A DNA stretch of 53,822 nucleotides from Pseudoneurospora amorphoporcata (taxonomy: Eukaryota; Ascomycota; Sordariomycetes; Sordariales; Sordariaceae), in the NCBI GenBank assembly GCA_033297205.1, contig MU859283.1, positions 1 to 53,822 on the forward strand. The letters run 5' to 3'. Positions 43,576 through 53,822 of this stretch are shown here, piece by piece (position 1 is the first letter of the stretch; every line of letters starts with the position of its first letter). The translations under genes and the position numbers were made by a program. The notes beneath the pieces were generated by a model. It was given only the letters and a program-made list of their open reading frames with translations, ran no database searches and had not been told where the DNA came from.

Positions 43576-44082
43576 TATGTCCGGGCCTGATGATGTTTGA
43601 GTAATGTTCATGATAGTTGGCAATAGTGAGGGATGATGATTGTCGGGGTTGATCACCATAACGTTTGGTTGCACGTTTACTTGGCGATATACCCAAAACT
43701 TTGGCTGAAATATGGGGATTTAAGGGAGAGAACATGAACGAGCTACGATGTTGTGTACTTGTATCTGTAGAGGTACATGGATGGAATGACGGCATCATGG
43801 TTTGCATGGGTTCAATTGGATTGATGCCATCTGGCTCGTGGCAACCACAGACATATGCATTCCAACGAACACACAAGACAGTAAGTAGTAGGACTATGTA
43901 CTTCACGGCACATTTGATGGCTACTATGCAAGTAATGAAGAGCCTTATGTCAAGTGACTACTTGATCCCTATGTACCTTGTACGTCCCCTTCGAATACCT
44001 AGAAACTCCTCGTGCGTCTTGGATAATACCACTTCTACTTCCGCTCCATTCTTTAAAAGAGCTTACCTTACCTCAACTCAGC
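43576..44082. other. Convergent intergenic region
   Basis: The space between two converging genes (40813-43575 on + and the amidase gene on -). Presumably holds both 3' untranslated regions; no gene recognised. Confidence 0.6.
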
Positions 44083-46949
44083 TCAACTCACATCAACTTC
44101 AATATGCAACGAGCTCTTGGCCAAGGCCAAAGTCTCCCCGTCGTCGTCAAAGTCTTTCTTGTCAGGTCTGGAACCTCCCGTTGATCCCGGCTCTTGATTC
44201 AGCCCTGTTGAATGATTATCATGACCTTCTTCTTCTGGAGACACCCGAATATCATGAAGCTTCCTCTCCGCTGGTTCCTTGGGGTGGCGGTCGTTGTCGT
44301 AGGCAGAGGTAGAGGTAGGAAGCGGGAAACACAAGGGCCCTGGCTGGACGGAGGTGGGGAGACCTGAGGCTTTGAGAGCGTCGGCGACGAGGGTGATGAG
44401 GGTTTTGGCGGTCACTGTTCGTTCGGTTGATTATTGTTAGAGGGCTGGGGGCTTGCTAGACCGTAGATTGAAGTTGACAAGGCAAAATGCTGGAAGTAGG
44501 GGCTGGAAGTAATAAAGGAGAGGACGGGATGTTGCAGACTTACACTTCGGGCCGATCACAGACGCGACGACAGGCGTATAGTTCTGTTCGTCGCCGAGCC
44601 AGTCGCCTGGCTTCTGAGTGACTATTGTAGTGGGAACGAACATGTACGCGTTAGCAATTCTGGACAAAGTATATCATGATGTACTATGTGATGATAAGAA
44701 GGGTGGCATACAAGGTACAGAAAGCTGTGGTGTCGCCATCTGGCTAGACAGCATACTAGAATAGATACCACAAGAGAATTGTCAGTAACCTTTCACCACC
44801 CCCATCCACAGGGTTATGTTAAAATGGGTGATTATGGCAAGGGACTCACTCTTCAAACCCAAGCATCCGTCCAAAGAACCCAGTGATATGTTCCTTTGGA
44901 TGAAAGCTAACATCCGGTATCACTATGATGGTATCGCCTTCTTCGGTGTCTTCTGACTTCGACTTCAGGATATGCTGCTCGAACCAGTCCCGGAACGTCT
45001 TGACTTGGTCTTGCAGATGTTTGTGCTGCTTTTCGTGGGCGCGGGCTGAAGACCTATTTAACAGTGAGAAAGACGTTGACAGTACCTATGTTCACCTCAG
45101 ATTGGTGATGGGTGCTCCTGGTTTGAGAATGAAGGGAGGCTAAGGTAGTAGGTATTTACCATGAGGACTGTGCCTCCAGATCAGCAAGTCCGCGGCTGGA
45201 ATGGAATTTTTCTTGGTAGTCCTTCCGGAAGTCGGCGTATTCGTGGTAGTGGTTTAGGTCGTAGAGAAGTCGTGCGGTCTTTTTTTAAGGTAAAGAACGG
45301 GTTGAGTTGTTAGCTCACGGGGGGCCGGATTTGAAATAGGGACAACATCATTCAGAAACTTGGCTTACCTCACTAAGAGAAAACTCCAACCCCCTCTTCA
45401 CCCTGTACTTCTCCCACTCTTCATCCAAGTTGATAATCGTCCTGTCCACGCCCAAATGCCGTTCGAGTGCATTGACGAAAACATCCATCGAACACTCCAG
45501 CTTCTGATCCTTGACGTAGTCCAGATAGAGAATCCTTTTCACTGCGGTGTTACCGCTTGACCCCTTTACTGAACCTGAACCATCAACACCGGGGAAAGTG
45601 CACCTAGCCATAATCAACAAGTCATGTAAGCTTCTCCCAAAGATACCCACGCAGTCATCCCGTCCCGGGCTTGATTTATCGTTATCAGGTACTGCAGTTA
45701 ACGTCAAGGACCGTCGTAACCCATAGAGCCCATATCTGTTCCCTGATTCTCGAACGGCGCTGTCCGCTGTTTTTCCCCAAACAGTTAGCCAACCAATCTT
45801 CAAACCATATGACAACCTCTCCGCAATCGAATAACCATTCCGGAAGACCAAAAAAAGAAAAAAACAACGAAAAAAAAAAAGCAGTACTCACCATTCCCAC
45901 CAACAGCATATTCCAACCATCCATACCCAGCCACAGCAGACGCCGAACCTACGCCCGTCCCCGCACCCCTCCCACTGCCGCAATCAAAAAAATCCCCCCC
46001 TGTGCTCCTCATCGTCCCTCGCGGGTTAGCAGGGAAATGTGTCTCGGGCCACAGCGAGTTTCCGATCCTCAACTGACTCGTCTTTGTTTTCCCGACCAGC
46101 ACCGCCCCCTCCCTCAGCAGCCTCTGAACATACGCATCCGTCTCTGTAGCGGGCGGGTATGTGGCCACGAAGGCTCTGCAAGCGAGGGTAGTTTGTGTGC
46201 CCAGGAGTTCGAGGCCGTCCGTTAGTGTTGTTCTTTTCCCCCTGATTGGACTTGTTGGTCTCTTTTGTTTCTGGGCGGCGGCCTGGGCGGTACTAGCAGG
46301 AGGGAAGCGGGTGTAATGCCGACTTGGGACAGGGATGGTTTTGGACATGCTATCTGAAGAAGAAGAAGCAAGAAACGAGACTGCTTGGAAGCCGCCCGTG
46401 GAAAGGTTGTGGACATCATTGGGAATCATCCCGTGGACAAAGGCGTCTTGGGTGTCGGGGTATAAGCGATAGGCTTGGTGGAGGTTGGGCCCGCTGAGGA
46501 AGTAAGGGCCGGAGGGGAGGTCGTCATCTTCATCTTGGGGGTCATCTTCGGGGTTGGTTGTGCCGTAGGACGTTCTGGCAGCAACGGTTTGCAGCAAGCG
46601 GTAGGTTGCTTTGGATGAGGAAGGACTTAGGCTGCTGCTCTTTTTGGATGGCTTCTCAACCAAGATGTCGGTGAAGCTGGGCGAGCAGACATCGTCTGTG
46701 TCGACGTAGTATTGGAGAAGCTGGCCGATTTGCTCGGGTGTGCCATTGAGTTCTTCTTCAGTGAGGAGGAGCACGGGGATCACTTGGTCGGCTTTGATGG
46801 GTGCTTCTGTACTTCCCTGTGACAAGTGTTAGCATCGGTCTTGACTTGACTATCGCGTGATACGGAGAGGGGAGGCTTACCAGGATTTGGGGGTGAAGGA
46901 GGTATTGGATCCCGTCGACCTCGCATGTTATGAGGTTGGGTACCGACAT
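44083..46949 (-). CDS. Amidase-signature family protein, 8 exons, 722 aa
   Basis: Model exons: 46949-46881, 46816-45892, 45766-45369, 45278-45160, 45053-44850, 44755-44712, 44621-44544 and 44414-44083. Phases agree throughout and the total is 722 residues. The 44622-44711 intron is the least certain. Residues 1-180 are a family-specific N-terminus (QVIPVLLLTEEELNGTPEQI). The amidase core includes LACRAFVATYPPATETDAYV and VLVGKTKTSQ (candidate catalytic Lys near 266), NPRGTMRSTG, AVAGYGWLEYAVGGN, and after the splice ADSAVRESGNRYGLYGLRRS. The usual Ser-rich motif GSSSGAG reads GSGRGAG, and the nucleophile motif is also unusual, so activity is doubtful. A C-terminal part (IVIPDVSFHPKEHITGFFGR, KTLITLVADALKASGLP) completes the fold. 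Substrate unknown. Confidence 0.75.
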
Positions 46950-47366
46950 GTTGCTCTTCGTCAGCCCCCTACCGATGGTCAGTTATATACGAAGGTAGAT
47001 GGAAGAAAGTAAAGTCGATGGTAAAGTGAGCAATTGAAGTAGAGCTGGGACCAAACTTGATGATGTGGAAGCGGGGTTGGGGACTTTATAATCAGCACTA
47101 CTACGGGCAAGTGACCTATCAGGTACCTGGAATCGGTTGGCTGTTGGGTGAGACAGTGTGTACTTCCAGGTTCCCCTGACGCACTGCCACCTCACCTCTG
47201 TTTCTCTCCAGCACCTTCATATTGGATGTCTCACTTTGGATTTCTTTGACCATATCGACACTTTCACATTGACAAGCTCCATCACTTCACTCTTTAACTA
47301 TCTCTATAGATATATGCATCTACTATTCCCTCTTTCTTCGTATAGGTACCATCCGCTCCCCCAGCC
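46950..47366. other. Amidase upstream region and HET-like gene 3' flank
   Basis: 417 bases between two minus-strand genes. Contains pyrimidine-rich stretches; no coding frame supported. Confidence 0.6.
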
Positions 47367-50300
47367 TCACCCCTCCAACTCCGCAAGTAAACAAACCTCG
47401 GAACGCCCTTGATCACCCTCATCATGATCATCATGATCATCCCCTTGTCCCATAACCGCCACGTTACTGATATTGTCGCTATCATCCGACGGCTTGTTAC
47501 GCCGTTTCTTGGTCGACTTCAACCTCAAAGCCTTAGTCCTCCTCAACATACCCCCAAACAGCCGATTACGTCGGGAGCGAATGCTCTTGTCCTGCCCGTT
47601 GTCGTTGACTTCTTGTTCCTTCCGTGGCCGTTCCTGACCCCTCGCCCTGTTCCATTCTTCGTAGACCATCAAGTCATCATCTTCTTCCAGCCCGTGCCTG
47701 TTGCCTTGTCCTGGCCGATGATGTCTTTGAGACGGGAGTTGATCCCTAACATCATCATACACATGTCCATTTCCATTCCCACTCTCGACATGCGGTACTG
47801 CCTGCAACTGCCTCACCTCAACCATCAACGCCCCCTTTTCATTCCACTGAAACGACTTTCGGCCCGCACCCTCGGGCTGGTGATTATTATTCACAGCAGC
47901 AGCAGCAGCAGACTCGTCGTCGAAGCTCGCAAGATACCTATCCAACAACAACGGACCCAAGACGTACTCCCTCACCACCAGCTTGACCATCATGCTGAAC
48001 AAATGGCCCAAGATACTCCACCCAATAAACGCTTTGTCCAAGTCCCTCGGCGTTCTCCTCCGTCCATCAATCGGCAGAACCAGCGCCACCGTATAAAGGA
48101 CCACCATGGCAATATGCAAAACGTCCCAGATGGCGCCTCCAATGCTGAGGTTCAGACCGTGTAGTTGACCATTGGTGGCTTGCCATATCCCACCCCTTTG
48201 TTGGGCATCGGTGCCTTTCTTCCACCTATTTGCCCAGCGCCTCCTACGGCTTTGATCATTGTTACCGTCGTTGTCGTCGTCGTCCTCGTTGTCGTCGGTG
48301 AGAGCGTCAACCCAGAACATGCAAATGACAAAGACGCAGTGTAATCCCAATTTTCCAATCAGCGCGGCGTTGGCGATCATGGGTAAGAAGGGGAAGGAAG
48401 TCCCCAGTATTCCCAGAGTGAAACCGACGCAAGTTGAAGCGAGGAGGCCGTCTAGGGCTGTTAAAAGGAAGTGTGTCGTTAGTGTTGGGGGTAGGGTTAC
48501 GTCGGCGAGAGGAGGGCGAGTCGCAAGGGCTTGCGGACCGGATCCTGACCAAGACAGTGGTGGTTCCTTCTCAATGAGCATTTGCCAGGATAGAGGTAAG
48601 GGGATGGCTGTGAGTAACGGAGGCTGTGGTGTGCTGTTGTTGTCTGGCTCGGAGGCTTGCTCGGAGGCTTCGACGAGTTCGGCCTCTAATTCGGGGTCGT
48701 TCTCCCGCGAAGGCGTGAGCGTGACAGGGCAGTCATAGACCGTCTGTATCATCCCTTCAACATGATAGCTTGCAAAGGCGAGCCGCAAGTCTTCAGCGTC
48801 TGGCTTTAGTTTGTTGATCTGCCTGTCGGAAAAGGATATGGAGACGTGAGCCCCTTCCGGAGAAACACCGCCTGATTCCACAGAGCCATCGTCGTACAGA
48901 GAGTCCTTGATGTAGCCATACCCATCACTATATCTTCCCTTGCTTCCGCCCCGGTTGTTGTTGTTGTTGTTGTTGTTGTTGTTGGTGTTCACCTTTCGCA
49001 CCCGAAACAGCGCGCCTTCAAATACTTCCGCTGATTCTTCCTCTTCCTCACGGCGGAGAAACACAAGGCAGAACACCCCCCTTTCATCAGTTGCCATCTC
49101 ATCCTTTTCCCAGTCTTCCCTCAACACCTTAACCTCCCAAACCCTCCCATCTTCTGCGTTCCTCACTTTGACCGTGCCCCATCCCGCTACATCTGTGTCT
49201 TTGGGCATGTCAATGCAGACCAGCACTTCCACCTCTCTTCTGCTCGCTTTTGTATTAGGGAGATGTAACTCGCCTTCTTCTCCGACTCGAATATCCGTTT
49301 CCGGGAGCAGTGGTATCAGTCTCTCGTCCTCACTCGAAGGGACACAGCTGGGCATCCACCTGCTGCGATGATTCGCTAATGGCCTCTGGCGAGGCAGATG
49401 GAGGTTGAAAAAAAGAGATAGCGGAATGGCGTTGAAGGTAGAAATGATGGCCGACAGGCGCTCTGAAGGCGTGGATAGTCGTGAAAGGGGCTGTGTGTTC
49501 AAGGGAAGAAGGGAGGAAAGAGTGGTTATGGCGTTGTTGGACTCCGTGGGCAGAGAGTCAGCCATATGGTTCCAGATCGCTACAAAAGATTCGCTGGTGT
49601 CTGTTGTGCCCAAGTCCGAATTGCTGAATCGTTGGCTGAGTGTGTGCTGAAACTGTTGGGCTAGGCTGTTGGAGATGAGTAGGGAGGCATTTTCCTCAGG
49701 AGAAGCTATAACATCCTCGCTTGTGATGGCTTTTGATAACCACCTGGACCCGGTTCCTGACCATCTTCCACCACGGCCCTCCACATCGCTCAGTTTCTCT
49801 GGAGGTGCGAAGGGATCGAACGTTCCATCTGTACACTGGACCTCCCATCTTCGTCCCAGGATGGTGGCTGGCAACGCCGACATGCTGTTCATCCACGGAC
49901 TGACGGCCAACATGGCTAACCTTTGGCATAGTGGCGTATGTTCCAATGAGGTGCGCTCCATCGCCGGATCCAGGACCAGCACTCTATCCGCTAGAGTATG
50001 TACTGCCTGAAGCTTGTTAACTGCCTCTGCCCTGGCTCCATCCAAGACACTCCCTGGCTCCGTGGTCGGTATGCACAGCGTGTCAAGCCAAAAGTACTGT
50101 GTCGTCTGTGTCCTTTGTTGGTTGCGGCGCCCATTATTTCCTCCCAAGGACGTGTACTCCCCGGTCCTTCGTCCATGTCTCGATTTCGCCCCGGAACGTC
50201 CATCAAGGTACCCCTGGATTTGGCGAAGCCGACATTCGTACATTATGTTGTTGGTAGTCCCTGGCCCGGCTCCGGCGTGCGACAAAACGACAAAGCGCAT

Positions 50301-51662
50301 CCTCGAATCCAGCCTTTTTACCCTGATCCCCAATCCCCGTTTCGGCTCGCCCTTGACTTGCAAGACTGGGATCCCGCCCGACAACAAGATTTCCCTGATC
50401 TTCTGTTGGTTAGGCGAGATGGTGCGACATTGACAGCGTTCTCGAACGTGTTTAGACATATGACCCTGCCCTTCATCACCGGCCACCAAGCATTTGCCTT
50501 CGGAGCAATCCTTATGCTCACTTTCGACTGGCATTCCTCGACCGAAGCGACTGCTGTAATAAAGTGCTGCGTAGTCCATCTCCATGGCCATCTTCCGTAG
50601 ATAGTACGTACACCATCCACGCTCCAGTCGTAAGAAATCGAGCAGTACCTGCGCACTCGGAGACGGCCCATCCACCCCGTTAACCGAAACAGTCGGAAGG
50701 ATCGGCCGCCCTAAGCCACCCTCCATGCCCAATGCTGGGCAAAGCTGTCCAAGAATTCCATCAAGTGTGCAGCAAAGCACCTTGACTGACAATACCACTG
50801 TCGGTAATGGATAAACGTAGCTTTCCGAGAGCTGCTCAAGATCTTCTGCCAAGGCAAATACCTGACTGAGAAATTGCCGCCGAGAAAATGCTTCCTTTTT
50901 GCTGAGAAATCGTCTCCCTCCCACCATCGCGCTTCTTCTCTTCTGTTGCCTTGAAAGTTTATGTCGATTAAGCCCTACCAGCAAAGTGGTGCTCGAGCCG
51001 TGCCCCAACCCCAGCCCAAGCCCAAGCCGAACACCGATCCAATCATCCAGCAACTCCAACACCTTCTTGCCGTTCAAGATATAGTGTTCCTCTTCCTCCT
51101 CCGCCTCACCACATATCCGATTGCTCTCTGTATACTGTCCCTCCTCCCCATCATCATAACCCCCATCTGCCAGATCTTCCCCTCGATTCTCAAGGCCACC
51201 ACCACCAACCTCCATATTCCCTTCCAACTCACCCCGCCCCTCTTCCTCATACCTTGCATCAAGTCCAACTCGTCCCAAAGCCCGCCTCCTAAAATCCGCA
51301 CTCCTCACACTGCCCCCCAGGAATTCCGACAAAACCCCAAACCAGAGCCACTCCTGCGCCAGCCCTGCCAGCTTTATCGCTGGCAGCGAGGACCACTGGT
51401 CTCCGTAGCCATGGGAGCGAGGGAAATTCCAGAAGTTGGTACCGAAGGTGTAGGGGGTCGTGGAGAGAAAGGGGATTTGAAGTTCTGGGAGAGGTGGGAG
51501 GGGGGAGGAGCCAAGTGGTGTGAAGTGAGAGAAGGAAGGGGGAGGATGGGGGTCTAGAGGGGAGGTCGAGGAGAACGGTTCGGGAGGAGAGGGGGGTGAG
51601 AAGGAATCCGGCGAAGGCACTTGGGTCGAGTAATTATTTGATGGTGGTGGTATGAAGTCCAT
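47367..51662 (-). CDS. Large HET-like membrane protein, 1431 aa
   Basis: A single open exon from ATG 51662-51660. The N-terminus is Pro/Ser-rich (1-70). Residues about 345-435 hold conserved-looking text with scattered Cys (KDCSEGKCLV, HVRERCQCRTI, LLSGGIPVLQV). About 456-566 is a HET core: RFVVLSHAGAGPGTTNN, QYFWLDTLCIPTTEPG, then NKLQAVHTLADRVLVLDPAM. This matches LSHVW...FW.DTLC.P...AI..M...Y..A..VLVLD. The stretch of about ten Asn comes from an AAC tract (48957-48983). Near the C-terminus are several transmembrane segments (LLTALDGLLASTCVGFTLGI, LGLHCVFVICMFWVDAL, VLHIAMVVLYTVALVLP) and a basic, Asp-rich tail. A HET-type non-self recognition role is inferred from family resemblance only. 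Confidence 0.82.
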   Translation of the reverse strand: MDFIPPPSNNYSTQVPSPDSFSPPSPPEPFSSTSPLDPHPPPSFSHFTPLGSSPLPPLPELQIPFLSTTPYTFGTNFWNFPRSHGYGDQWSSLPAIKLAGLAQEWLWFGVLSEFLGGSVRSADFRRRALGRVGLDARYEEEGRGELEGNMEVGGGGLENRGEDLADGGYDDGEEGQYTESNRICGEAEEEEEHYILNGKKVLELLDDWIGVRLGLGLGLGHGSSTTLLVGLNRHKLSRQQKRRSAMVGGRRFLSKKEAFSRRQFLSQVFALAEDLEQLSESYVYPLPTVVLSVKVLCCTLDGILGQLCPALGMEGGLGRPILPTVSVNGVDGPSPSAQVLLDFLRLERGWCTYYLRKMAMEMDYAALYYSSRFGRGMPVESEHKDCSEGKCLVAGDEGQGHMSKHVRERCQCRTISPNQQKIREILLSGGIPVLQVKGEPKRGLGIRVKRLDSRMRFVVLSHAGAGPGTTNNIMYECRLRQIQGYLDGRSGAKSRHGRRTGEYTSLGGNNGRRNQQRTQTTQYFWLDTLCIPTTEPGSVLDGARAEAVNKLQAVHTLADRVLVLDPAMERTSLEHTPLCQRLAMLAVSPWMNSMSALPATILGRRWEVQCTDGTFDPFAPPEKLSDVEGRGGRWSGTGSRWLSKAITSEDVIASPEENASLLISNSLAQQFQHTLSQRFSNSDLGTTDTSESFVAIWNHMADSLPTESNNAITTLSSLLPLNTQPLSRLSTPSERLSAIISTFNAIPLSLFFNLHLPRQRPLANHRSRWMPSCVPSSEDERLIPLLPETDIRVGEEGELHLPNTKASRREVEVLVCIDMPKDTDVAGWGTVKVRNAEDGRVWEVKVLREDWEKDEMATDERGVFCLVFLRREEEEESAEVFEGALFRVRKVNTNNNNNNNNNNRGGSKGRYSDGYGYIKDSLYDDGSVESGGVSPEGAHVSISFSDRQINKLKPDAEDLRLAFASYHVEGMIQTVYDCPVTLTPSRENDPELEAELVEASEQASEPDNNSTPQPPLLTAIPLPLSWQMLIEKEPPLSWSGSGPQALATRPPLADVTLPPTLTTHFLLTALDGLLASTCVGFTLGILGTSFPFLPMIANAALIGKLGLHCVFVICMFWVDALTDDNEDDDDNDGNNDQSRRRRWANRWKKGTDAQQRGGIWQATNGQLHGLNLSIGGAIWDVLHIAMVVLYTVALVLPIDGRRRTPRDLDKAFIGWSILGHLFSMMVKLVVREYVLGPLLLDRYLASFDDESAAAAAVNNNHQPEGAGRKSFQWNEKGALMVEVRQLQAVPHVESGNGNGHVYDDVRDQLPSQRHHRPGQGNRHGLEEDDDLMVYEEWNRARGQERPRKEQEVNDNGQDKSIRSRRNRLFGGMLRRTKALRLKSTKKRRNKPSDDSDNISNVAVMGQGDDHDDHDEGDQGRSEVCLLAELEG

Positions 51663-53392
51663 CTTATTGGACGGTGTTGCTTTAGGGTTGGTGATATGGT
51701 CTCATGGAGTTGGACGTGTGTGGTCGTGAGGTCGAAACGATGATCCGAAGCGAGTGTGAGTCGTAGATCCAGTGGCGTAGTGTTGTTGTCCTTAAAGTTA
51801 TTACTCCTTGGCTAAAGCATCCATTATCGTGCCATCAGGAGTCCAAAAAAATCCTTGGTCGCAAACTCATCGTTGTTGGCGTTTTCTCTCTCTGCCGGAT
51901 CGTCGTTGCTTTGTGTTATCGATCGTTCATTCACTCGTTAAGTCGCTGTTGGTCATCCCGTCGTGTGGAAATTAGGCCGCGCGCGTGCGCGTAAATGAAT
52001 GTCAAAGACAAACGCCAACTTCAAACAAAAGAAAAAAAAAAGAAAAAAAAAATTAGCACAAAAATCTCCGCGAAACTTGACAACAAAGCCAAGAGAGCGA
52101 ACGGGAAAAGAACCAAGACGCGCGAAAGGGGAACCGTTCCCCTCCCTCCCGTCCTTCCAAACAATTTCCTGGGGAAGGAAAAAAGAACGGCGCACGCACG
52201 GCACAGGCACCATCACCACCGAGCACCAAATCCATCCATCCAATACCACCCTACCTAACCAGCCGCTCGAGCGAGCAAGCCACCTAAACTATACTAAGAT
52301 AGGTGTTCGCAGCATGCAGGACCGACACCCTACCTACGAGCAAAGTTAGCTCCAACACATGCATACATTTATTGCGATTTATTTGGGGTGTCCATCTCCC
52401 ACTCTGGGAAGGTCCCAAAATGTTGTGTGAACACGTGGGTTGCAAACAGTCAACGTAACGCCAACGACGAACGTGCGAGCAAGGAATAGCTGGATCATGC
52501 AAGGTAAGGTAGTACTATGCCGTATGCACAGCTGAATGGATTGCTGTGCCCCCTTTCCCACGTTCGCAGTGGTGGTGTGGTGCCTGTGAAAAAGTTAGTA
52601 CCATGCAGGGTTGTTGCATCTTGCACACAGCCTGATTCGACAAAGGTACCTATTGATCATGAGGGTCGATACTGACAAGGACTTGGTTTGGATAAAAGGT
52701 GTGTCGTGTCGTATCACGGTATCTCGGTGCCTCTGTGCCTCTGCCAAGTGTGCCTATTAATTAGAGCCCTCCTCCAGGCGATGGCCAAGGAACGGAACGT
52801 TTGCGATGCGTGAATGCCATGTATCTTTTGTAACGTGCCTCGTACCAACGAAGTAGAAGACGGACACCAACGCCATCTTTCATTGATCCTTTTACCTTGA
52901 GTGTATTGTAAGGGAGAAAGTCAGAGAATAAGTGCAAGATTCCGGGGAAGAACGGACAACACAACAGCCAAAGACCTGCTGAGGGCCGGCATACTCGATC
53001 TTTAGGAAGGCTGACTTCAAGCTAGTTCTTCCATCCTTCCGGTCCTAACCACTCCACCTTCCTTAGGTTGGTGACAGCTGCCAGCTTTCTTCCTTCCCAG
53101 CTGGTCACTCATACTTCCCTAACATGTTCTACGGAAAGGTGGAAACAGTGGCAGTGGAGCGGAGCATCATCAGTCCCGACAGCTGCCCGGGTCGCAAGAA
53201 ACCACAGACCGATAATAGCAATGAATTCCTTCCATCTCCCCCTTATAAACACGCAAATATCCAAACACCGGGCCATCTTGTACATATACCAAACAAGCTC
53301 AAAATCCAACCATACGCCCAACCAAAGTGTCCTCTTTATACACCGTCTCCATCTGTCCAACAGCAAGCACATCACAAAACCTCTCTCACCCC
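51663..53392. other. Intergenic, no gene recognised
   Basis: Upstream region of the large HET-like gene (about 51663-52050, including an A-rich tract at 52028-52052) and the 3' flank of the poly-Q gene. No structural RNA or coding frame could be supported. Confidence 0.55.
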
Positions 53393-53727
53393 TTACTTCC
53401 CATCCCCACCACCCAACGTCCCCGCCAAATTCATACTAGCATACGCATCCCTCTTCCAACTCTCATCCCCACTCCCCGTCCCGCCCGGTCCATCATCATC
53501 GTCATCGCTAGTGATAGGATCAGCATTGACCACCCTGAACCCTCCCCTCTGCCCTGCTCTGCCTTCTACGCCTCCGTCATTGATATCGTGCCCTGAAGAG
53601 AAACCAAAGTCCCAATCGGTTAGTTGTTCGCGGCCGTCGACTGCGGGGAGGCGGATTTGGGGGGCGCCGGTTGTGGCCGGTTGCTGTTGTAGGTACTCTT
53701 GTGGTTGTTGTTGCTGTTGTGGTGGGA

Positions 53728-53822
<95 letters not shown>
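53393..53822 (-). CDS. C-terminal part of a poly-glutamine protein (5' end beyond the window)
   Basis: A minus-strand frame enters from the window edge and ends with TAA at 53393-53395. From the edge it reads 31 consecutive Gln codons, all CAA, then FPPQQQQQPQEYLQQQ, a less repetitive segment QIRLPAVDGREQLTDWDFGF, an acidic Asp run (SDDDDDGPGG) and the end NLAGTLGGGDGK. Poly-Q and Asp/Gly tails are frequent in fungal transcriptional regulators and RNA-binding proteins, but nothing here identifies the family. The frame is consistent over all 143 codons visible. Confidence 0.75.
53729..53821. repeat. (TTG)31 triplet repeat, coding poly-Gln on the minus strand
   Basis: 31 uninterrupted TTG units (CAA on the coding strand), running to the window edge, so the true length may be greater. 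It lies in frame as glutamine codons of the partial gene at 53393-53822. Confidence 0.95.

Overview
The window looks like nuclear DNA of a filamentous ascomycete, most likely a sordariomycete close to Neurospora or Sordaria. The genes have short GT-AG introns (mostly 53-125 nt, many with a CTAAC or CTGAC branch site). The protein families are typically fungal: 2EXR, HET, LaeA-like methyltransferase, fungal rhodopsin-domain membrane protein. There are many triplet microsatellites, including runs coding poly-Q, poly-N and poly-S. No tRNA, rRNA, CRISPR array or intact transposon was seen. All assignments come from reading the sequence; no database search was possible.

Layout. 0-6.3 kb: a 2EXR-type gene (-), a broken small gene (-), a secreted beta-propeller-like protein (-), a doubtful Asp-rich gene (-) and a decayed HET gene (-). 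7.1-8.4 kb: a LaeA-like methyltransferase (+). 9.1-9.8 kb: a decayed multipass membrane gene (-). 10.6-13.8 kb: DNA ligase I (-) with an N-terminal PIP box and a cluster of ACGCG elements upstream. 15.1-17.1 kb: pyruvate dehydrogenase E1 alpha (-). 17.1-20.2 kb: non-coding, with a diverged direct duplication and a GT microsatellite. 20.2-22.4 kb: a Cdc4/Pop1-type F-box WD40 protein (-). 22.4-26.7 kb: no gene found. 26.8-28.3 kb: a rhodopsin-domain gene (-) interrupted only by two TGA codons. 30.4-31.3 kb: a Cys/His-containing hypothetical protein (-). 31.9-33.6 kb: an O-methyltransferase remnant (-) and a GT8 glycosyltransferase (-). 35.0-36.0 kb: EB1/Bim1/Mal3 (+). 37.6-38.8 kb: a Vam7-like PX-SNARE (+). 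40.8-43.6 kb: a membrane protein with a very long charged helix (+). 44.1-46.9 kb: an amidase-signature protein (-). 47.4-51.7 kb: a 1431-residue HET-like membrane protein (-). 53.4 kb to the end: the 3' end of a poly-Q protein (-).

The housekeeping genes (ligase, PDH, Cdc4-like F-box, EB1, Vam7) act separately in replication, mitochondrial carbon metabolism, ubiquitin-dependent cell-cycle control, microtubules and vacuole fusion. They are intact, and every exon chain given here sums to whole codons. Between them lie accessory genes (HET, rhodopsin-domain, O-methyltransferase, a multipass membrane family), several of which are pseudogenes. The most informative unusual features are this set of decayed accessory genes, the ATG-less frame leading into DNA ligase I, and the duplicated intron-like element at 18-19 kb.
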